Shown here piece after piece: positions 16,512 through 25,487 of a stretch of DNA of 64,000 nt. Origin of the DNA: JAISFI01 sp031553775 (GTDB lineage Bacteria; Bacteroidota; Bacteroidia; Bacteroidales; Azobacteroidaceae); assembly GCA_031553775.1 (NCBI GenBank), contig JAVBLA010000018.1, forward strand, positions 1 to 64,000. Direction: 5' to 3'. Within the stretch, counting starts at the first letter, position 1; each line of letters starts with the position of its first letter. The notes below the pieces were generated by a model. The model searched no databases. It had not been told where the DNA came from and worked only from the letters and a program-made list of their open reading frames with translations. The translations under genes were made by a program, and so were the position numbers.

Positions 16512-19500
16512 ATGAATATATCAGAGCTCAGTATCAACCGTCCGGTACTTTCAACCGTATTCGTCCTGATAATCTTTATTTTCGGGATTATCGGATACCG
16601 GTACCTGGGAGTCAGGGAATATCCGAATGTTGACAACCCGATTATTTCAGTCGACGTATCCTATCCTGGAGCCAATGCGGATATTATTGAAAACCAGATC
16701 ACCGAGCCCCTGGAACAAAATATCAACGGGATCCCGGGAATCCGCTCCCTGTCGAGTCAAAGTAGCCAGGGACGGTGCCGGATCACTGTAGAATTCGAGT
16801 TAAGTGTGGACCTGGAAACTGCAGCCAATGATGTTAGGGATAAGGTATCGAGGGCACAACGCTACCTGCCGAGGGACTGCGATCCTCCCACGGTTTCCAA
16901 ATCGGATGCCGATTCCGATCCGATTGTTCAGATCTCTGTTCGAAGCAACAAACGATCCCTATTGGAGCTCAGCGAAATAGCCGACCTGACTATCAAAGAG
17001 CGTTTACAAACAATTCCCAATGTAAGTTCAGTGAGTATTTGGGGAGAGAAACGCTACTCCATGCGTTTATGGCTGGATCCGGTAAAAATGGCCGCATACA
17101 ATATCACTCCGATAGATGTCAAAAATGCCATAGACCGTGAAAATGTGGAATTACCTTCCGGAAGTATCGAAGGTAACAAAATAGAACTATCGATCCGGAC
17201 ACTCGGATTGATGGAAACACCCGAAGAATTCAATAACCTGATCATCCTGGAAGATAACTACAATGTGGTACGTTTCAAAGATGTAGGGTATGCCGAACTC
17301 GGTCCGGAAGATCAACGCAGCATCATGAAAGAAAATGGTGTTCCGATGGTAGGTGTTGTGATCATCCCTCAACCCGGAGCCAACCAGATAGAAATATCAG
17401 ATGAAGTACAGGTCAGGCTGGAGCAGATGAAAAAAGACCTGCCGGAAGATGTAGTGCTGAGTATTGCTTTCGATAACACCAAGTTTATCCGGGCATCTAT
17501 TTTCGAGGTACAGGAAACAGTTTACATTGCTTTCCTGCTGGTAGTTATTATCATTTTCTTATTTTTACGTGACTGGCGGGTTACACTGGTACCCTGTATC
17601 GTTATTCCTGTTTCTTTAGTGGGAGCATTCTTTGTGATGTATCTGGCAGGATTTTCCATCAATGTTCTTTCTATGTTAGCAGTGGTGCTGGCTGTGGGAT
17701 TGGTGGTGGATGATGCGATCGTGGTGACCGAAAATATATATGTCCGCATAGAAAAGGGAATGAAACCGAAAGAAGCCGGGATTGAAGGATCTAAAGAAAT
17801 CTTTTTTGCCATCATATCTACTACCATTACCCTGGTAGCAGTGTTTTTTCCGATCGTATTCCTTCAAGGGATGACCGGCCGCCTGTTCCGGGAATTCAGT
17901 ATAGTAGTCTCCGGAGCTGTACTTATTTCGGCTTTTGTTGCTTTGACATTCACGCCCATGTTGGCTACTAAATTTCTTAAAAGGAGGGAAAAACAAAACT
18001 GGTTTTACCGGAAGACCGAACCATTTTTCCATGGACTCAACAAAGGATATGATATCGGGTTGCGTTATTTTATCCGAAATAAATGGATGACTTTTCCTTT
18101 CATCCTTATTACATTGTTCCTTATCGGGTATCTTTGGAACAAGCTTCCTTCGGAAATGGCTCCTTTAGAAGACCGGTCGCAGGTAACTATCCGGACTTCT
18201 GTTCCGGAAGGTGCCACCTATGAATTTTACAGGGATTATACGGAAAAAATTGCAGAAATAGCAGATTCCGTAGTTCCGGAAAGAAAAATCAACCTGATGA
18301 TGATCAGGACTACCATGGGATTCGACCGGCTCATCTTGCCTGATATTAAAGAGCGGAAACGCAGCCAGATGGAAATTGCAGATGCTATAACAAATGCAGT
18401 TCGTCCCCAAACGGAAGCACGTGCTTTTGTGCAACAACAATCCACATTCGGAGGAAGACGCGCCAGTATGCCGATCCAATATGTATTGCAGGCTCCCAAT
18501 CTGGAAATTTTGCAGGAATACATTCCCCGCTTCATGGAAAAAGTCCAGAATAATCCGAAATTTCAAATGGCAGATGTCAACCTGAAATTTACCAAACCGG
18601 AAACCCGGATAGCCATCGACCGCGACAAAGCCGGTTTATTAGGTGTGAGTACACGGGATATCGGGCAAACCTTGCAATATGCTTTGAGCGGACAACGGAT
18701 GGGTTATTTTTACATGAATGGAAAACAATACCAGATACTGGGAGAAATCAACCGTCAGCAGCGGAATACTCCGCTAAACCTGAGATCCATATATGTCAAG
18801 AACTCAGCAGGAGAAATGATCCAGTTGGATAATATGGTGGAACTGCAGGAAAGTGTTGCTCCTCCTCAACTATACAGGTACAATCGTTTTACGGCTGCCA
18901 CGGTTTCCAGCGGACTATCTAAAGGGGTAACCATTGGAGAAGGCTTGGAGGAAATGGACAAAATTGCCAAAGAAACCCTGGACGAGACATTCCGTACGGC
19001 GCTGTCGGGCGATTCCAAAGAATACAGGGAAAGCTCTTCCAGCCTGATGTTCGCTTTTATACTGGCCCTGGTATTGATCTTCCTGATCCTGGCCGCCCAG
19101 TTCGAAAGTTTCAAAGATCCTTTCGTGATCATGTTCACGGTACCATTGGCAGTTGCCGGAGCACTGATTTTCATGTATTTTTCCAATATCACGATGAATA
19201 TATTCAGCCAGATCGGTATTATCATGCTGATAGGACTCGTGGCGAAAAACGGTATCCTGATTGTAGAATTTGCCAATCAACGGCAGGATAATGGCATGAG
19301 TAAACTGGAAGCCATACAGGATGCTTCCGTACAACGCTTGCGCCCTATATTAATGACCAGTTTATCAACGATACTGGGTTCTCTTCCCCTCGCATTTGCC
19401 AGTGCTGAAGGCGCCAACGGTCGCATTGCCATGGGGGTTGCCGTAGTAGGAGGATTATTAGTTTCAACTTTCCTGACCATGTTTATCGTTCCCGCTATGT

Positions 19501-19538
19501 ATGTATTCATATCCACTAATCGCTCCAAAAAAAAATAA
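16512..19538 (+). CDS. RND efflux transporter permease
   Basis: Proton-driven inner-membrane pump of the HAE-1/AcrB-like group, 1008 residues with about 12 membrane helices in two homologous halves. Helix 4 carries the proton-relay pair Asp-Asp in 'VGLVVDDAIVVTENIY' and helix 10 the Lys in 'GLVAKNGILIVEFAN'. Two large periplasmic loops (about 35-330 and 550-850) form the porter domain. It is shorter than AcrB (about 1050), as is common in Bacteroidetes. The substrate range is unknown; drugs, dyes or bile salts are typical. Confidence 0.95.
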   Translation: MNISELSINRPVLSTVFVLIIFIFGIIGYRYLGVREYPNVDNPIISVDVSYPGANADIIENQITEPLEQNINGIPGIRSLSSQSSQGRCRITVEFELSVDLETAANDVRDKVSRAQRYLPRDCDPPTVSKSDADSDPIVQISVRSNKRSLLELSEIADLTIKERLQTIPNVSSVSIWGEKRYSMRLWLDPVKMAAYNITPIDVKNAIDRENVELPSGSIEGNKIELSIRTLGLMETPEEFNNLIILEDNYNVVRFKDVGYAELGPEDQRSIMKENGVPMVGVVIIPQPGANQIEISDEVQVRLEQMKKDLPEDVVLSIAFDNTKFIRASIFEVQETVYIAFLLVVIIIFLFLRDWRVTLVPCIVIPVSLVGAFFVMYLAGFSINVLSMLAVVLAVGLVVDDAIVVTENIYVRIEKGMKPKEAGIEGSKEIFFAIISTTITLVAVFFPIVFLQGMTGRLFREFSIVVSGAVLISAFVALTFTPMLATKFLKRREKQNWFYRKTEPFFHGLNKGYDIGLRYFIRNKWMTFPFILITLFLIGYLWNKLPSEMAPLEDRSQVTIRTSVPEGATYEFYRDYTEKIAEIADSVVPERKINLMMIRTTMGFDRLILPDIKERKRSQMEIADAITNAVRPQTEARAFVQQQSTFGGRRASMPIQYVLQAPNLEILQEYIPRFMEKVQNNPKFQMADVNLKFTKPETRIAIDRDKAGLLGVSTRDIGQTLQYALSGQRMGYFYMNGKQYQILGEINRQQRNTPLNLRSIYVKNSAGEMIQLDNMVELQESVAPPQLYRYNRFTAATVSSGLSKGVTIGEGLEEMDKIAKETLDETFRTALSGDSKEYRESSSSLMFAFILALVLIFLILAAQFESFKDPFVIMFTVPLAVAGALIFMYFSNITMNIFSQIGIIMLIGLVAKNGILIVEFANQRQDNGMSKLEAIQDASVQRLRPILMTSLSTILGSLPLAFASAEGANGRIAMGVAVVGGLLVSTFLTMFIVPAMYVFISTNRSKKK

Positions 19539-19541
19539 AAA

Positions 19542-20855
19542 ATGACAAGGTTCGTTCTCTTTTGTTTTTCCCTGCTTCCCTTGCTTTCATACGGACAGGA
19601 AGTATATAATCTGCAACGCTGCCTGCAAACCGGATTGGAACAGAACTACGATATCCGGATCATCCGTAACGAACAGCAAATTTCTGATAATAATTTCACT
19701 ATCGGAAATGCGGGTTATCTTCCGGCATTGGACCTTAACGCCGGTTATTCCGGGACTATCAACGATACCAGACAAGACCTTTCAGATGGAAGTACCATCG
19801 AGAATAAGGGTGTCACTAATCAAACAACAAATGCTGGACTTAACCTGAACTGGACGATTTTCGACGGATTCAAAATACAGGCCAATTATAACCGTCTGAA
19901 AGAATTGCAGAAAATGGGAGAATTGAATACCCGCCTTACCATAGAAGATTTTATCGCACAGCTGACTGCCGAATATTACAACTATGTACAACAGGATATC
20001 CGGATGAAAAATCTGAAATCGGCGGTAGATTTATCCCGGGAAAGGCTGCGGATCGTAGAGGCAAGATACAATATCGGTTCTATGTCCCGCTTAGACCTTC
20101 AACAAGCCAAGGTAGACTTCAATGCCGACAGTTCCAAACTAATGAAACAGTTCGAAGTGCTGTTCTCCTCACGTATCCGGCTCAACGAATTGATGTCTTT
20201 AGAAGATGTATCGCGAAAAATTGTCGTGGTAGACTCGGTGATAACTCCTAATCCATTGCTGAATGAGGAACAACTGTGGCAAAGGACTTTATCGTCAAAT
20301 GCTGGCCTGTTATTATCGGCCAAATCCAAAATGCTGAGTGAGCTGGATTATAAAATTGTGAAAAGCAGGAATTTCCCGTATCTGAAGTTGAATGCCGGAT
20401 ACGGATATACCTTGAATGAATACGGAGCCGGTACATATGACCGGCAAAATGTACTGGGATTCAACTATGGGGTTAGTCTCGGATTCAATATTTTTGATGG
20501 AATGAATCGCCGGAGGGAGCAGAAAAATGCTAAAATCGCCATTCAAAACAGCGATTTAGCTTATAATCAACTGGAACTCGGTTTAAAAGCCGATCTTTCC
20601 AATATCTGGATGGCATATCAGAACAATCTTTCTCTAATGAAGTTAGAGAAACAAAACCTGCATACGGCACGGGAAAATTACGAAATTGCCATTGAACGAT
20701 ACAAATTAGGCGACCTCTCAGGGATAGAACTTCGGGAAGCACAAAATAGCCTTCTGGAAGCAGAAGAACGACTGCTATTAGCAGAATACAACACCAAAAT
20801 TTGTGAAATATCGCTGATGCAGATCAGCGGACAGTCTACTGTTTATCTGGAATAA
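19542..20855 (+). CDS. TolC-family outer membrane efflux protein
   Basis: Outer-membrane channel of the tripartite pump. A signal peptide (about residues 1-18, ending LLSYGQ) precedes two homologous halves of the TolC helical barrel, each with the pattern of long amphipathic helices ('RERLRIVEARYNIGSMSRLDLQQAK' region and 'NYEIAIERYKLGDLSGIELREAQN' region). Length 437 is usual. It begins three bases after the pump gene, so translation is coupled. Its stop codon abuts the stop of the convergent flavoprotein gene with no gap. Confidence 0.93.
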   Translation: MTRFVLFCFSLLPLLSYGQEVYNLQRCLQTGLEQNYDIRIIRNEQQISDNNFTIGNAGYLPALDLNAGYSGTINDTRQDLSDGSTIENKGVTNQTTNAGLNLNWTIFDGFKIQANYNRLKELQKMGELNTRLTIEDFIAQLTAEYYNYVQQDIRMKNLKSAVDLSRERLRIVEARYNIGSMSRLDLQQAKVDFNADSSKLMKQFEVLFSSRIRLNELMSLEDVSRKIVVVDSVITPNPLLNEEQLWQRTLSSNAGLLLSAKSKMLSELDYKIVKSRNFPYLKLNAGYGYTLNEYGAGTYDRQNVLGFNYGVSLGFNIFDGMNRRREQKNAKIAIQNSDLAYNQLELGLKADLSNIWMAYQNNLSLMKLEKQNLHTARENYEIAIERYKLGDLSGIELREAQNSLLEAEERLLLAEYNTKICEISLMQISGQSTVYLE

Positions 20856-21470
20856 TTACCAGGCTTCTTTTTCTTTTTGCTGGCTGGAGTTAACCAGGCG
20901 TTCACCTAACTGCTTCACATCGGCCAGGTATTCTTTCCTAACAGCATCGTTTACAGTAGATATTTCTCCGAAAAACAAATGTTCCACCACATCCCATCCG
21001 GTATATTCCATAATACCGACATCTATGGTTTTCTTCATGGCCTTGATCATACCGGATTGTTCATAAACATCCTTTCTGGCTCCCATTGTATTGATAATCA
21101 CCGTCTTTTTTCCGGTAAATCCTTTGACTAAACCTTCCGGCCCATTGGCATAAGCAAAATCTTCCGCAAATACCCGGTCGAAATATCCTTTCAGGATAGC
21201 CGGCGGACCCAACCACCAGATCGGGAACACAAAAGAAACTACCGATGCATCCTGAATGAGTTGTTGTTCCTCTTTTACATCGGCCATGTAATCGTTTTTC
21301 GATACAGCCAACAAGTCTGCCTGGCTCAGAACAGGATCGAATTTTTCTTCATACAGGTCATGAACAGTAACTTCCCGGCCTGCTTTTTCCAGGGCATCTT
21401 TCAATGTTTCTACAATTGCGTGGCAAAAGCTGTTGGGATTAGGGTCGGCGTATACGATGAGATGCTTCAT
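20856..21470 (-). CDS. NAD(P)H oxidoreductase, flavodoxin-like fold
   Basis: FMN/FAD-dependent quinone reductase-like protein of the MdaB/KefF/NQO group, 204 residues. The N-terminus 'HLIVYADPNPNSFCHAI' is the phosphate-binding loop and 'FPIWWLGPPAILKGYFDRVF' is the hallmark of the family. It probably reduces quinones or related electrophiles by two electrons in the cytoplasm. The preceding gene on this strand is the hotdog thioesterase, 50 bases upstream, and the leader contains a short CAATT-type repeat. Confidence 0.88.
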   Translation of the reverse strand: MKHLIVYADPNPNSFCHAIVETLKDALEKAGREVTVHDLYEEKFDPVLSQADLLAVSKNDYMADVKEEQQLIQDASVVSFVFPIWWLGPPAILKGYFDRVFAEDFAYANGPEGLVKGFTGKKTVIINTMGARKDVYEQSGMIKAMKKTIDVGIMEYTGWDVVEHLFFGEISTVNDAVRKEYLADVKQLGERLVNSSQQKEKEAW

Positions 21471-21492
21471 GTTGATTGAAAATTGAAAATGA
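21471..21492 (-). repeat. CAATTTTCAATC-type direct repeat in a leader
   Basis: Read on the minus strand, two TTTCAAT units stand directly before the flavoprotein start codon, like the runs before the MFS transporter gene and upstream of rpsP. Confidence 0.45.
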
Positions 21493-21520
21493 TTTATATT
21501 ATCTGGTATTTTTTGTTTAG

Positions 21521-21922
21521 TTAGCAGGAAAATGGGATTTCTATGTTTTTCCTGTAGGCTGTGGCAATAAATGTGGCGATCAACTCTTCTTTTTCATTGG
21601 TTACAACCACTTCGAAATTACCGATATTTTTTCCCATTTTAACTTCTTTCGCTTCTGCAAATAATGTACCCTCTCCCACTCCCTTGTGAAAATAAATACT
21701 GGTTTGAATCGATACCGACAGGTTGCCATAGGCATTTACTGCTGCGGCAAATGCAAGATCGGCTAAGGTAAATATAGCGCCTCCCTGCACCGAATCCGCC
21801 CCATTCAGGTGAAACTCCTTCACCGGCATTTGCGCTTTGGCATATCCTTTACGCACCTCCATCAAGTCTATTCCGGAATGTGCCGCATATCTGTCCCGTT
21901 CAAAAAATGTTTTAATATCCAT
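21521..21922 (-). CDS. PaaI-like hotdog-fold thioesterase
   Basis: Acyl-CoA thioesterase fold of 133 residues. The segment 'HLNGADSVQGGAIFTLADLAFAAA' matches the PaaI group, where Asn and the Asp in the helix help catalysis, and 'VSIQTSIYFHKGVGEGTLFAEA' is the second conserved strand. The substrate is unknown; aromatic or medium-chain acyl-CoA esters are likely. It lies 61 bases downstream of cysS on the same strand and may be read from the cysS promoter. Confidence 0.85.
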   Translation of the reverse strand: MDIKTFFERDRYAAHSGIDLMEVRKGYAKAQMPVKEFHLNGADSVQGGAIFTLADLAFAAAVNAYGNLSVSIQTSIYFHKGVGEGTLFAEAKEVKMGKNIGNFEVVVTNEKEELIATFIATAYRKNIEIPFSC

Positions 21923-21983
21923 ATGATTAATGCTTCCGCAAGCTATTCAGGATAACAGCTTTATATATTAACAAGATTTTTTA

Positions 21984-23459
21984 TTATTTGTTTAACCTCC
22001 ATTCAAATCCATCTTTGGTGTCTTTGATTTCAAAACCCAAAGCAGTGAGTTCATTCCGGATTTTATCGGAAGTTGCCCAATCTTTATTTATCTTCGCCTG
22101 CATGCGCATTTCCAACAGCATGTCTATTGCTTTGGCGAATGAGTCATAAGCAGCATTTCCATCTTTTACCTCATTTTTAATTCCGAAAATATCGGTCAGG
22201 AAAACATTGAATACTGATTGTAACTCTTTTATATCTTCTGACGACAATGTTATTTGGCCTGCTAAAGCGGCATTGATCTGCCTTACTGCCTCGAAAAGGT
22301 GAGATATGGCAATAGGAGTGTTCAAATCGTCGTTCATCGCATCATAGCATTTTTTTCTCAATTCTTTGATGTTGACCGACGATTGAGCGGAAACCGGTAT
22401 TTTAGCAATATTATCGAATGCTTCCAAGATTCTTTCCAAGCCTTTTTCCGAAGCTTGTAAGGCTTCATTACTGAAATCGAGCGTGCTTCTGTATTGTGCC
22501 TGGAGAATAAAGAAGCGGATCGTCATGGGAGAATATGCCTGCTGCAGGAGAGAATGTGTTCCGCCAAATAATTCCTCCAGGGTAATAAAATTGCCTAAGG
22601 ATTTACCCATCTTCTGTCCATTAATGGTAATCATATTGTTATGCATCCAGTAACGAACGGCTTCATGTCCGCCGGCAGCAACCGATTGTGCTATTTCGCA
22701 TTCGTGGTGTGGAAAAATAAGATCCATACCTCCGCCATGAATATCGAAAGTCTCTCCTAAATATTTTTTGCTCATGGCGCTACATTCGAGGTGCCAGCCG
22801 GGGAACCCTTCACTCCAGGGAGACGGCCAGTGCATGATATGTTCCGGAGATGCTTTTTTCCAAAGGGCAAAATCGATGGCATTGTGTTTTTCCTCCTGTC
22901 CGTCGAGTACACGCGTGGTATTGAGCATATCTTCGATGTTCCGTCCGGAAAGTTTTCCATAGGAATGGTTTTTATTGTATTTTTCCACATTGAAATACAC
23001 GGATCCTTCGCTTTCATAGGCAAATCCATTATCCAGGATTTCTTTAATCATTTGGATCTGTTCGATAATATGTCCGCTGGCATGCGGTTCTATGCTCGGA
23101 GGAAGCACATTGAGCGCTTCCATGGCTTTCTGATAGCGGTTCAGATAATATTGTACCACTTCCATTGGCTCTAACTGCTCCAAGCGGGCTTTTTTGGCGA
23201 TTTTATCCTCTCCATGGTCAGCATCATTCTCCAAATGTCCCACATCCGTAATATTCCTCACATAGCGTACCTTATAACCTAAATGGCTGAGATAACGGAA
23301 AAGGATATCGAAAGTAATAGCCGGACGGGCATGCCCCAGATGAGGATCACCGTATACGGTAGGTCCACAGACATACATTCCGGCCAACGGACTATGCAGA
23401 GGAACAAACTGTTCTTTTTTACGACTTAATGTATTATAAATTTGTAACGGATGCTCCAT
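21984..23459 (-). CDS. cysS: Cysteine-tRNA ligase
   Basis: Class I aminoacyl-tRNA synthetase that charges tRNA-Cys. Zinc ligand Cys31 in 'YVCGPTVYG', the HIGH-type motif HLGH (40-43), the zinc-site segments 'WHLECSAMS' and 'HHECEIAQS', and the KMSKS-type loop as KMGKS in 'NGQKMGKSLGNF' are present. Length 491 is usual. I use the ATG at 23459: a longer reading frame runs 62 codons upstream, but it crosses the apparent promoter and adds unrelated sequence. Divergent to the pirin gene. Confidence 0.97.
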   Translation of the reverse strand: MEHPLQIYNTLSRKKEQFVPLHSPLAGMYVCGPTVYGDPHLGHARPAITFDILFRYLSHLGYKVRYVRNITDVGHLENDADHGEDKIAKKARLEQLEPMEVVQYYLNRYQKAMEALNVLPPSIEPHASGHIIEQIQMIKEILDNGFAYESEGSVYFNVEKYNKNHSYGKLSGRNIEDMLNTTRVLDGQEEKHNAIDFALWKKASPEHIMHWPSPWSEGFPGWHLECSAMSKKYLGETFDIHGGGMDLIFPHHECEIAQSVAAGGHEAVRYWMHNNMITINGQKMGKSLGNFITLEELFGGTHSLLQQAYSPMTIRFFILQAQYRSTLDFSNEALQASEKGLERILEAFDNIAKIPVSAQSSVNIKELRKKCYDAMNDDLNTPIAISHLFEAVRQINAALAGQITLSSEDIKELQSVFNVFLTDIFGIKNEVKDGNAAYDSFAKAIDMLLEMRMQAKINKDWATSDKIRNELTALGFEIKDTKDGFEWRLNK

Positions 23460-23487
23460 AATAACAGTTATTTTTTGAAAAACGTTA

Positions 23488-23517
23488 CAAAGGTATATCT
23501 TTTGAAAGAAAAACAAA
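23488..23517 (-). promoter_or_regulatory. Promoter candidate of cysS
   Basis: On the minus strand TTTG (23517-23514), 18 bases, then TACCTTTG (23495-23488) fit the Bacteroidetes consensus. The -7 box is 28 bases before the cysS start, which supports the shorter cysS start. Confidence 0.6.
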
Positions 23518-23570
23518 AGCGAATTCTGATTTGTTACATTATTACAATAATCAATTCTAACAGTTTTTTT

Positions 23571-24458
23571 ATGAAAATCAAAGAAGTCGAGCATATTTAC
23601 GCTCCTCCCCCCACGCGCATGGTCGGAAACGGGTTCAAAGTACATAACTTTTTTCCCGGTCTGTTAGACGTACAGCGTATGAGTCCGTTCTTTTTACTCG
23701 ATTATAATGCTAAAATGCATTTTCCTCCGAGCAGCATCCCCTTGGGTGTCGGGGTGCATCCTCACCGGGGAATCGAAACAGTAACCGTATCGTATCAGGG
23801 GAAAATAGCCCATCACGACAGTACCGGTAACGGAGGAGTAATCGGAGAAGGCGATTTACAGTGGATGACTGCCGGAGGAGGTATTCTGCATAAAGAATAT
23901 CACGAAGAAACATTCACTAAAGAGGGAGGAGAATTCCATATGGCACAGATCTGGGTAAACCTACCCAAGAAAGATAAGATGACACCTCCCAAATACCAGG
24001 CACTTATTCATGATGATATTCCCGTATACCAACTACCAGACAAATCAGGCATCGTTGAAGTCGTGTCCGGTAGTTTTGATGGGACGAAAGGAATCGCATC
24101 CACATTTTCTCCTATCGAGCTGTATAATATCAAATTAAAAAACAAAGGAAAAGCTACGATCCAACTTCCGGTAGAATATAATACCGGTATTGTGGTAATC
24201 AAAGGTTCCGTCAAAATAAACGACAAAGAGACTGCTCCTGCCGATCACTTTATCCTTTTCAAAAATAATGGTGAAACTATTCTTCTGGAAGCACTGGAAA
24301 ACGATTGCATCCTGTTAGTATTAAGCGGTCAGCCACTGAACGAACCAATCGCAGCCGCCGGTCCTTTCGTAATGAACACAAGGCAAGAAATTATACAGGC
24401 ATATCAGGATTTTGAGGAAGGAAAATTCGGGCAATTAGATGATTGGATTAAATATTGA
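23571..24458 (+). CDS. Pirin family protein
   Basis: Two-cupin pirin of 295 residues. The N-terminal cupin shows the metal ligands in 'HPHRGIETVTVSYQG' and 'GIL-HKEYH' with the upstream 'GDLQWMTAGGG'. Bacterial pirins can act as quercetinases or bind partner enzymes; the role here is not known. I start at the ATG at 23571; an upstream in-frame TTG at 23451 would place 40 extra residues across the divergent promoter region. The gene is followed by a copy of the structured repeat. Confidence 0.9.
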   Translation: MKIKEVEHIYAPPPTRMVGNGFKVHNFFPGLLDVQRMSPFFLLDYNAKMHFPPSSIPLGVGVHPHRGIETVTVSYQGKIAHHDSTGNGGVIGEGDLQWMTAGGGILHKEYHEETFTKEGGEFHMAQIWVNLPKKDKMTPPKYQALIHDDIPVYQLPDKSGIVEVVSGSFDGTKGIASTFSPIELYNIKLKNKGKATIQLPVEYNTGIVVIKGSVKINDKETAPADHFILFKNNGETILLEALENDCILLVLSGQPLNEPIAAAGPFVMNTRQEIIQAYQDFEEGKFGQLDDWIKY

Positions 24459-24468
24459 CCATCAACTT

Positions 24469-24684
24469 ATGTTTTAAATGTTTATCGCGTTTCATTTGCT
24501 ACAATATCAACAATCTCTGACAATTTCACCGGGCGAAAGCCCGTAATCCCCCATTGGGGGCAGGGGGGACAATACCTTATTGTTGAAAAGCTGTCTGAGG
24601 GAGAGAGCGCAGCGAGCGAACGAGTTCTTTTCAACGAAGCGCCTTTTTTTGGTTCCTTTTTTTGGCGCAGCAAAAAAAGGAACA
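24469..24684 (+). repeat. Structured intergenic repeat, copy A
   Basis: About 215 bases filling the gap between the pirin and aroE stops. It has four hairpins in order: CGGGC-GAAA-GCCCG (24530-24543), CCCCC-ATT-GGGGG (24548-24560), a long-range GTTGAAAAG/CTTTTCAAC stem (24582-24590 with 24627-24635) enclosing the segment AGCGCAGCGAGCGAACGAG, and GTTCC-T7/A7-GGAAC around GGCGCAGC (24652-24683). The last hairpin ends five bases from the aroE stop. Small ORFs across it are artefacts. Confidence 0.9.
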
Positions 24685-24688
24685 TAAA

Positions 24689-25432
24689 TCAGCGTTGCCA
24701 AAAATTCCAAGACTCAAACGCCTGCAAAAGCAACATCTCCAATCCATTCTTCACAGCCGCACCACGTTCCTTTCCTTTCTTGAGAAAGAGCGTTTCATCC
24801 GGATTATACAGTAAATCGTATAACAAATGTTGTTTTGTCAGTAGTTCATATGGAATTTCCGGAGCTACATTCATTTTAGGGAACATTCCTACGGGGGTGC
24901 AATTCACGATCACAGTGTATTCCTGCATTATTTCCGGAGTTATCTGATCATAAGAAATCTCACCTTCAGATGGAGCCCGCGAAACGAACAGAGACTCTAT
25001 TTCCAACTGTTTGAGTCCATGATAAATCGCTTTGGAAGATCCTCCTGTACCCAGAATCAGCGCTTTTTGATGGTGAGATTCCAGCAAGGGCTCTATGGAA
25101 TATTTGAATCCAAGGATATCGGAGTTATAACCGATCAGTTTCAGTTTTTTTCCTTTCTGGCGGACAAATTTTATAACATTGACAGCTCCGATAACTTTAG
25201 CATTGGGACCGATCTCATCCAGGTAAGGGATCACCTGCTCTTTATATGGGATTGTTACATTCAAACCACAGAGATTGGGATTATTCTTAATAATCCCCGG
25301 AAATTCCATAATGGAAGGTATTTCAAAATTCACATATTCTGCATTTATTGCTTCCGCTGCAAATTTCTCATTGAAATAACTCTTGGAAAATGAATGCTTC
25401 AGCGGATAGCCCAATAAGCCATATTTGTCCAT
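24689..25432 (-). CDS. aroE: Shikimate dehydrogenase
   Basis: Reduces 3-dehydroshikimate to shikimate with NADPH in aromatic amino acid synthesis. 'PLKHSFSKSYFNEKF' (shikimate-binding Ser pair), 'GLNVTIPYKEQV' (catalytic Lys), 'GAVNVI', 'GYNSDILGF' (catalytic Asp), 'LILGTGGSSKAIYHGL' (NADP loop) and 'NCTPVGMFP' occur in the expected order. Length 247 is at the short end of the family. The start is supported by a TAACTTTG box about 40 bases upstream. Its 3' end is capped by repeat copy A in antisense. Confidence 0.95.
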   Translation of the reverse strand: MDKYGLLGYPLKHSFSKSYFNEKFAAEAINAEYVNFEIPSIMEFPGIIKNNPNLCGLNVTIPYKEQVIPYLDEIGPNAKVIGAVNVIKFVRQKGKKLKLIGYNSDILGFKYSIEPLLESHHQKALILGTGGSSKAIYHGLKQLEIESLFVSRAPSEGEISYDQITPEIMQEYTVIVNCTPVGMFPKMNVAPEIPYELLTKQHLLYDLLYNPDETLFLKKGKERGAAVKNGLEMLLLQAFESWNFWQR

Positions 25433-25470
25433 ATAATCTTAATAAGTCCGATAGTTGATGTTCAGAATTG

Positions 25471-25478
25471 CAAAGTTA
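25471..25478 (-). promoter_or_regulatory. Possible -7 box of aroE
   Basis: TAACTTTG on the minus strand, 38 bases before the aroE start, matches TANNTTTG; the -33 element is poor. It suggests that aroE is transcribed separately from the DUF4139 gene. Confidence 0.45.
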
Positions 25479-25487
25479 CAGATTATT

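Noticed and set aside
17522..19334. Long antisense ORFs in the RND pump gene
   Set aside because: They have no recognisable domain and mirror the codon bias of a well-supported pump gene.
22768..23174. ORFs on the plus strand within cysS
   Set aside because: Shadows of the strongly supported cysS gene with no domain of their own.
23460..23645. 62-residue N-terminal extension of CysS
   Set aside because: It crosses the divergent promoter region and the start of the pirin gene, and the known CysS N-terminus fits the ATG at 23459.
24482..24710. Small ORFs reading KKGTKKRRFVEKNSFARCALSLRQL across the intergenic repeat
   Set aside because: The same peptide appears in all repeat copies because the DNA repeat is shared; it follows hairpin sequence, has no ribosome site and shifts frame between copies.
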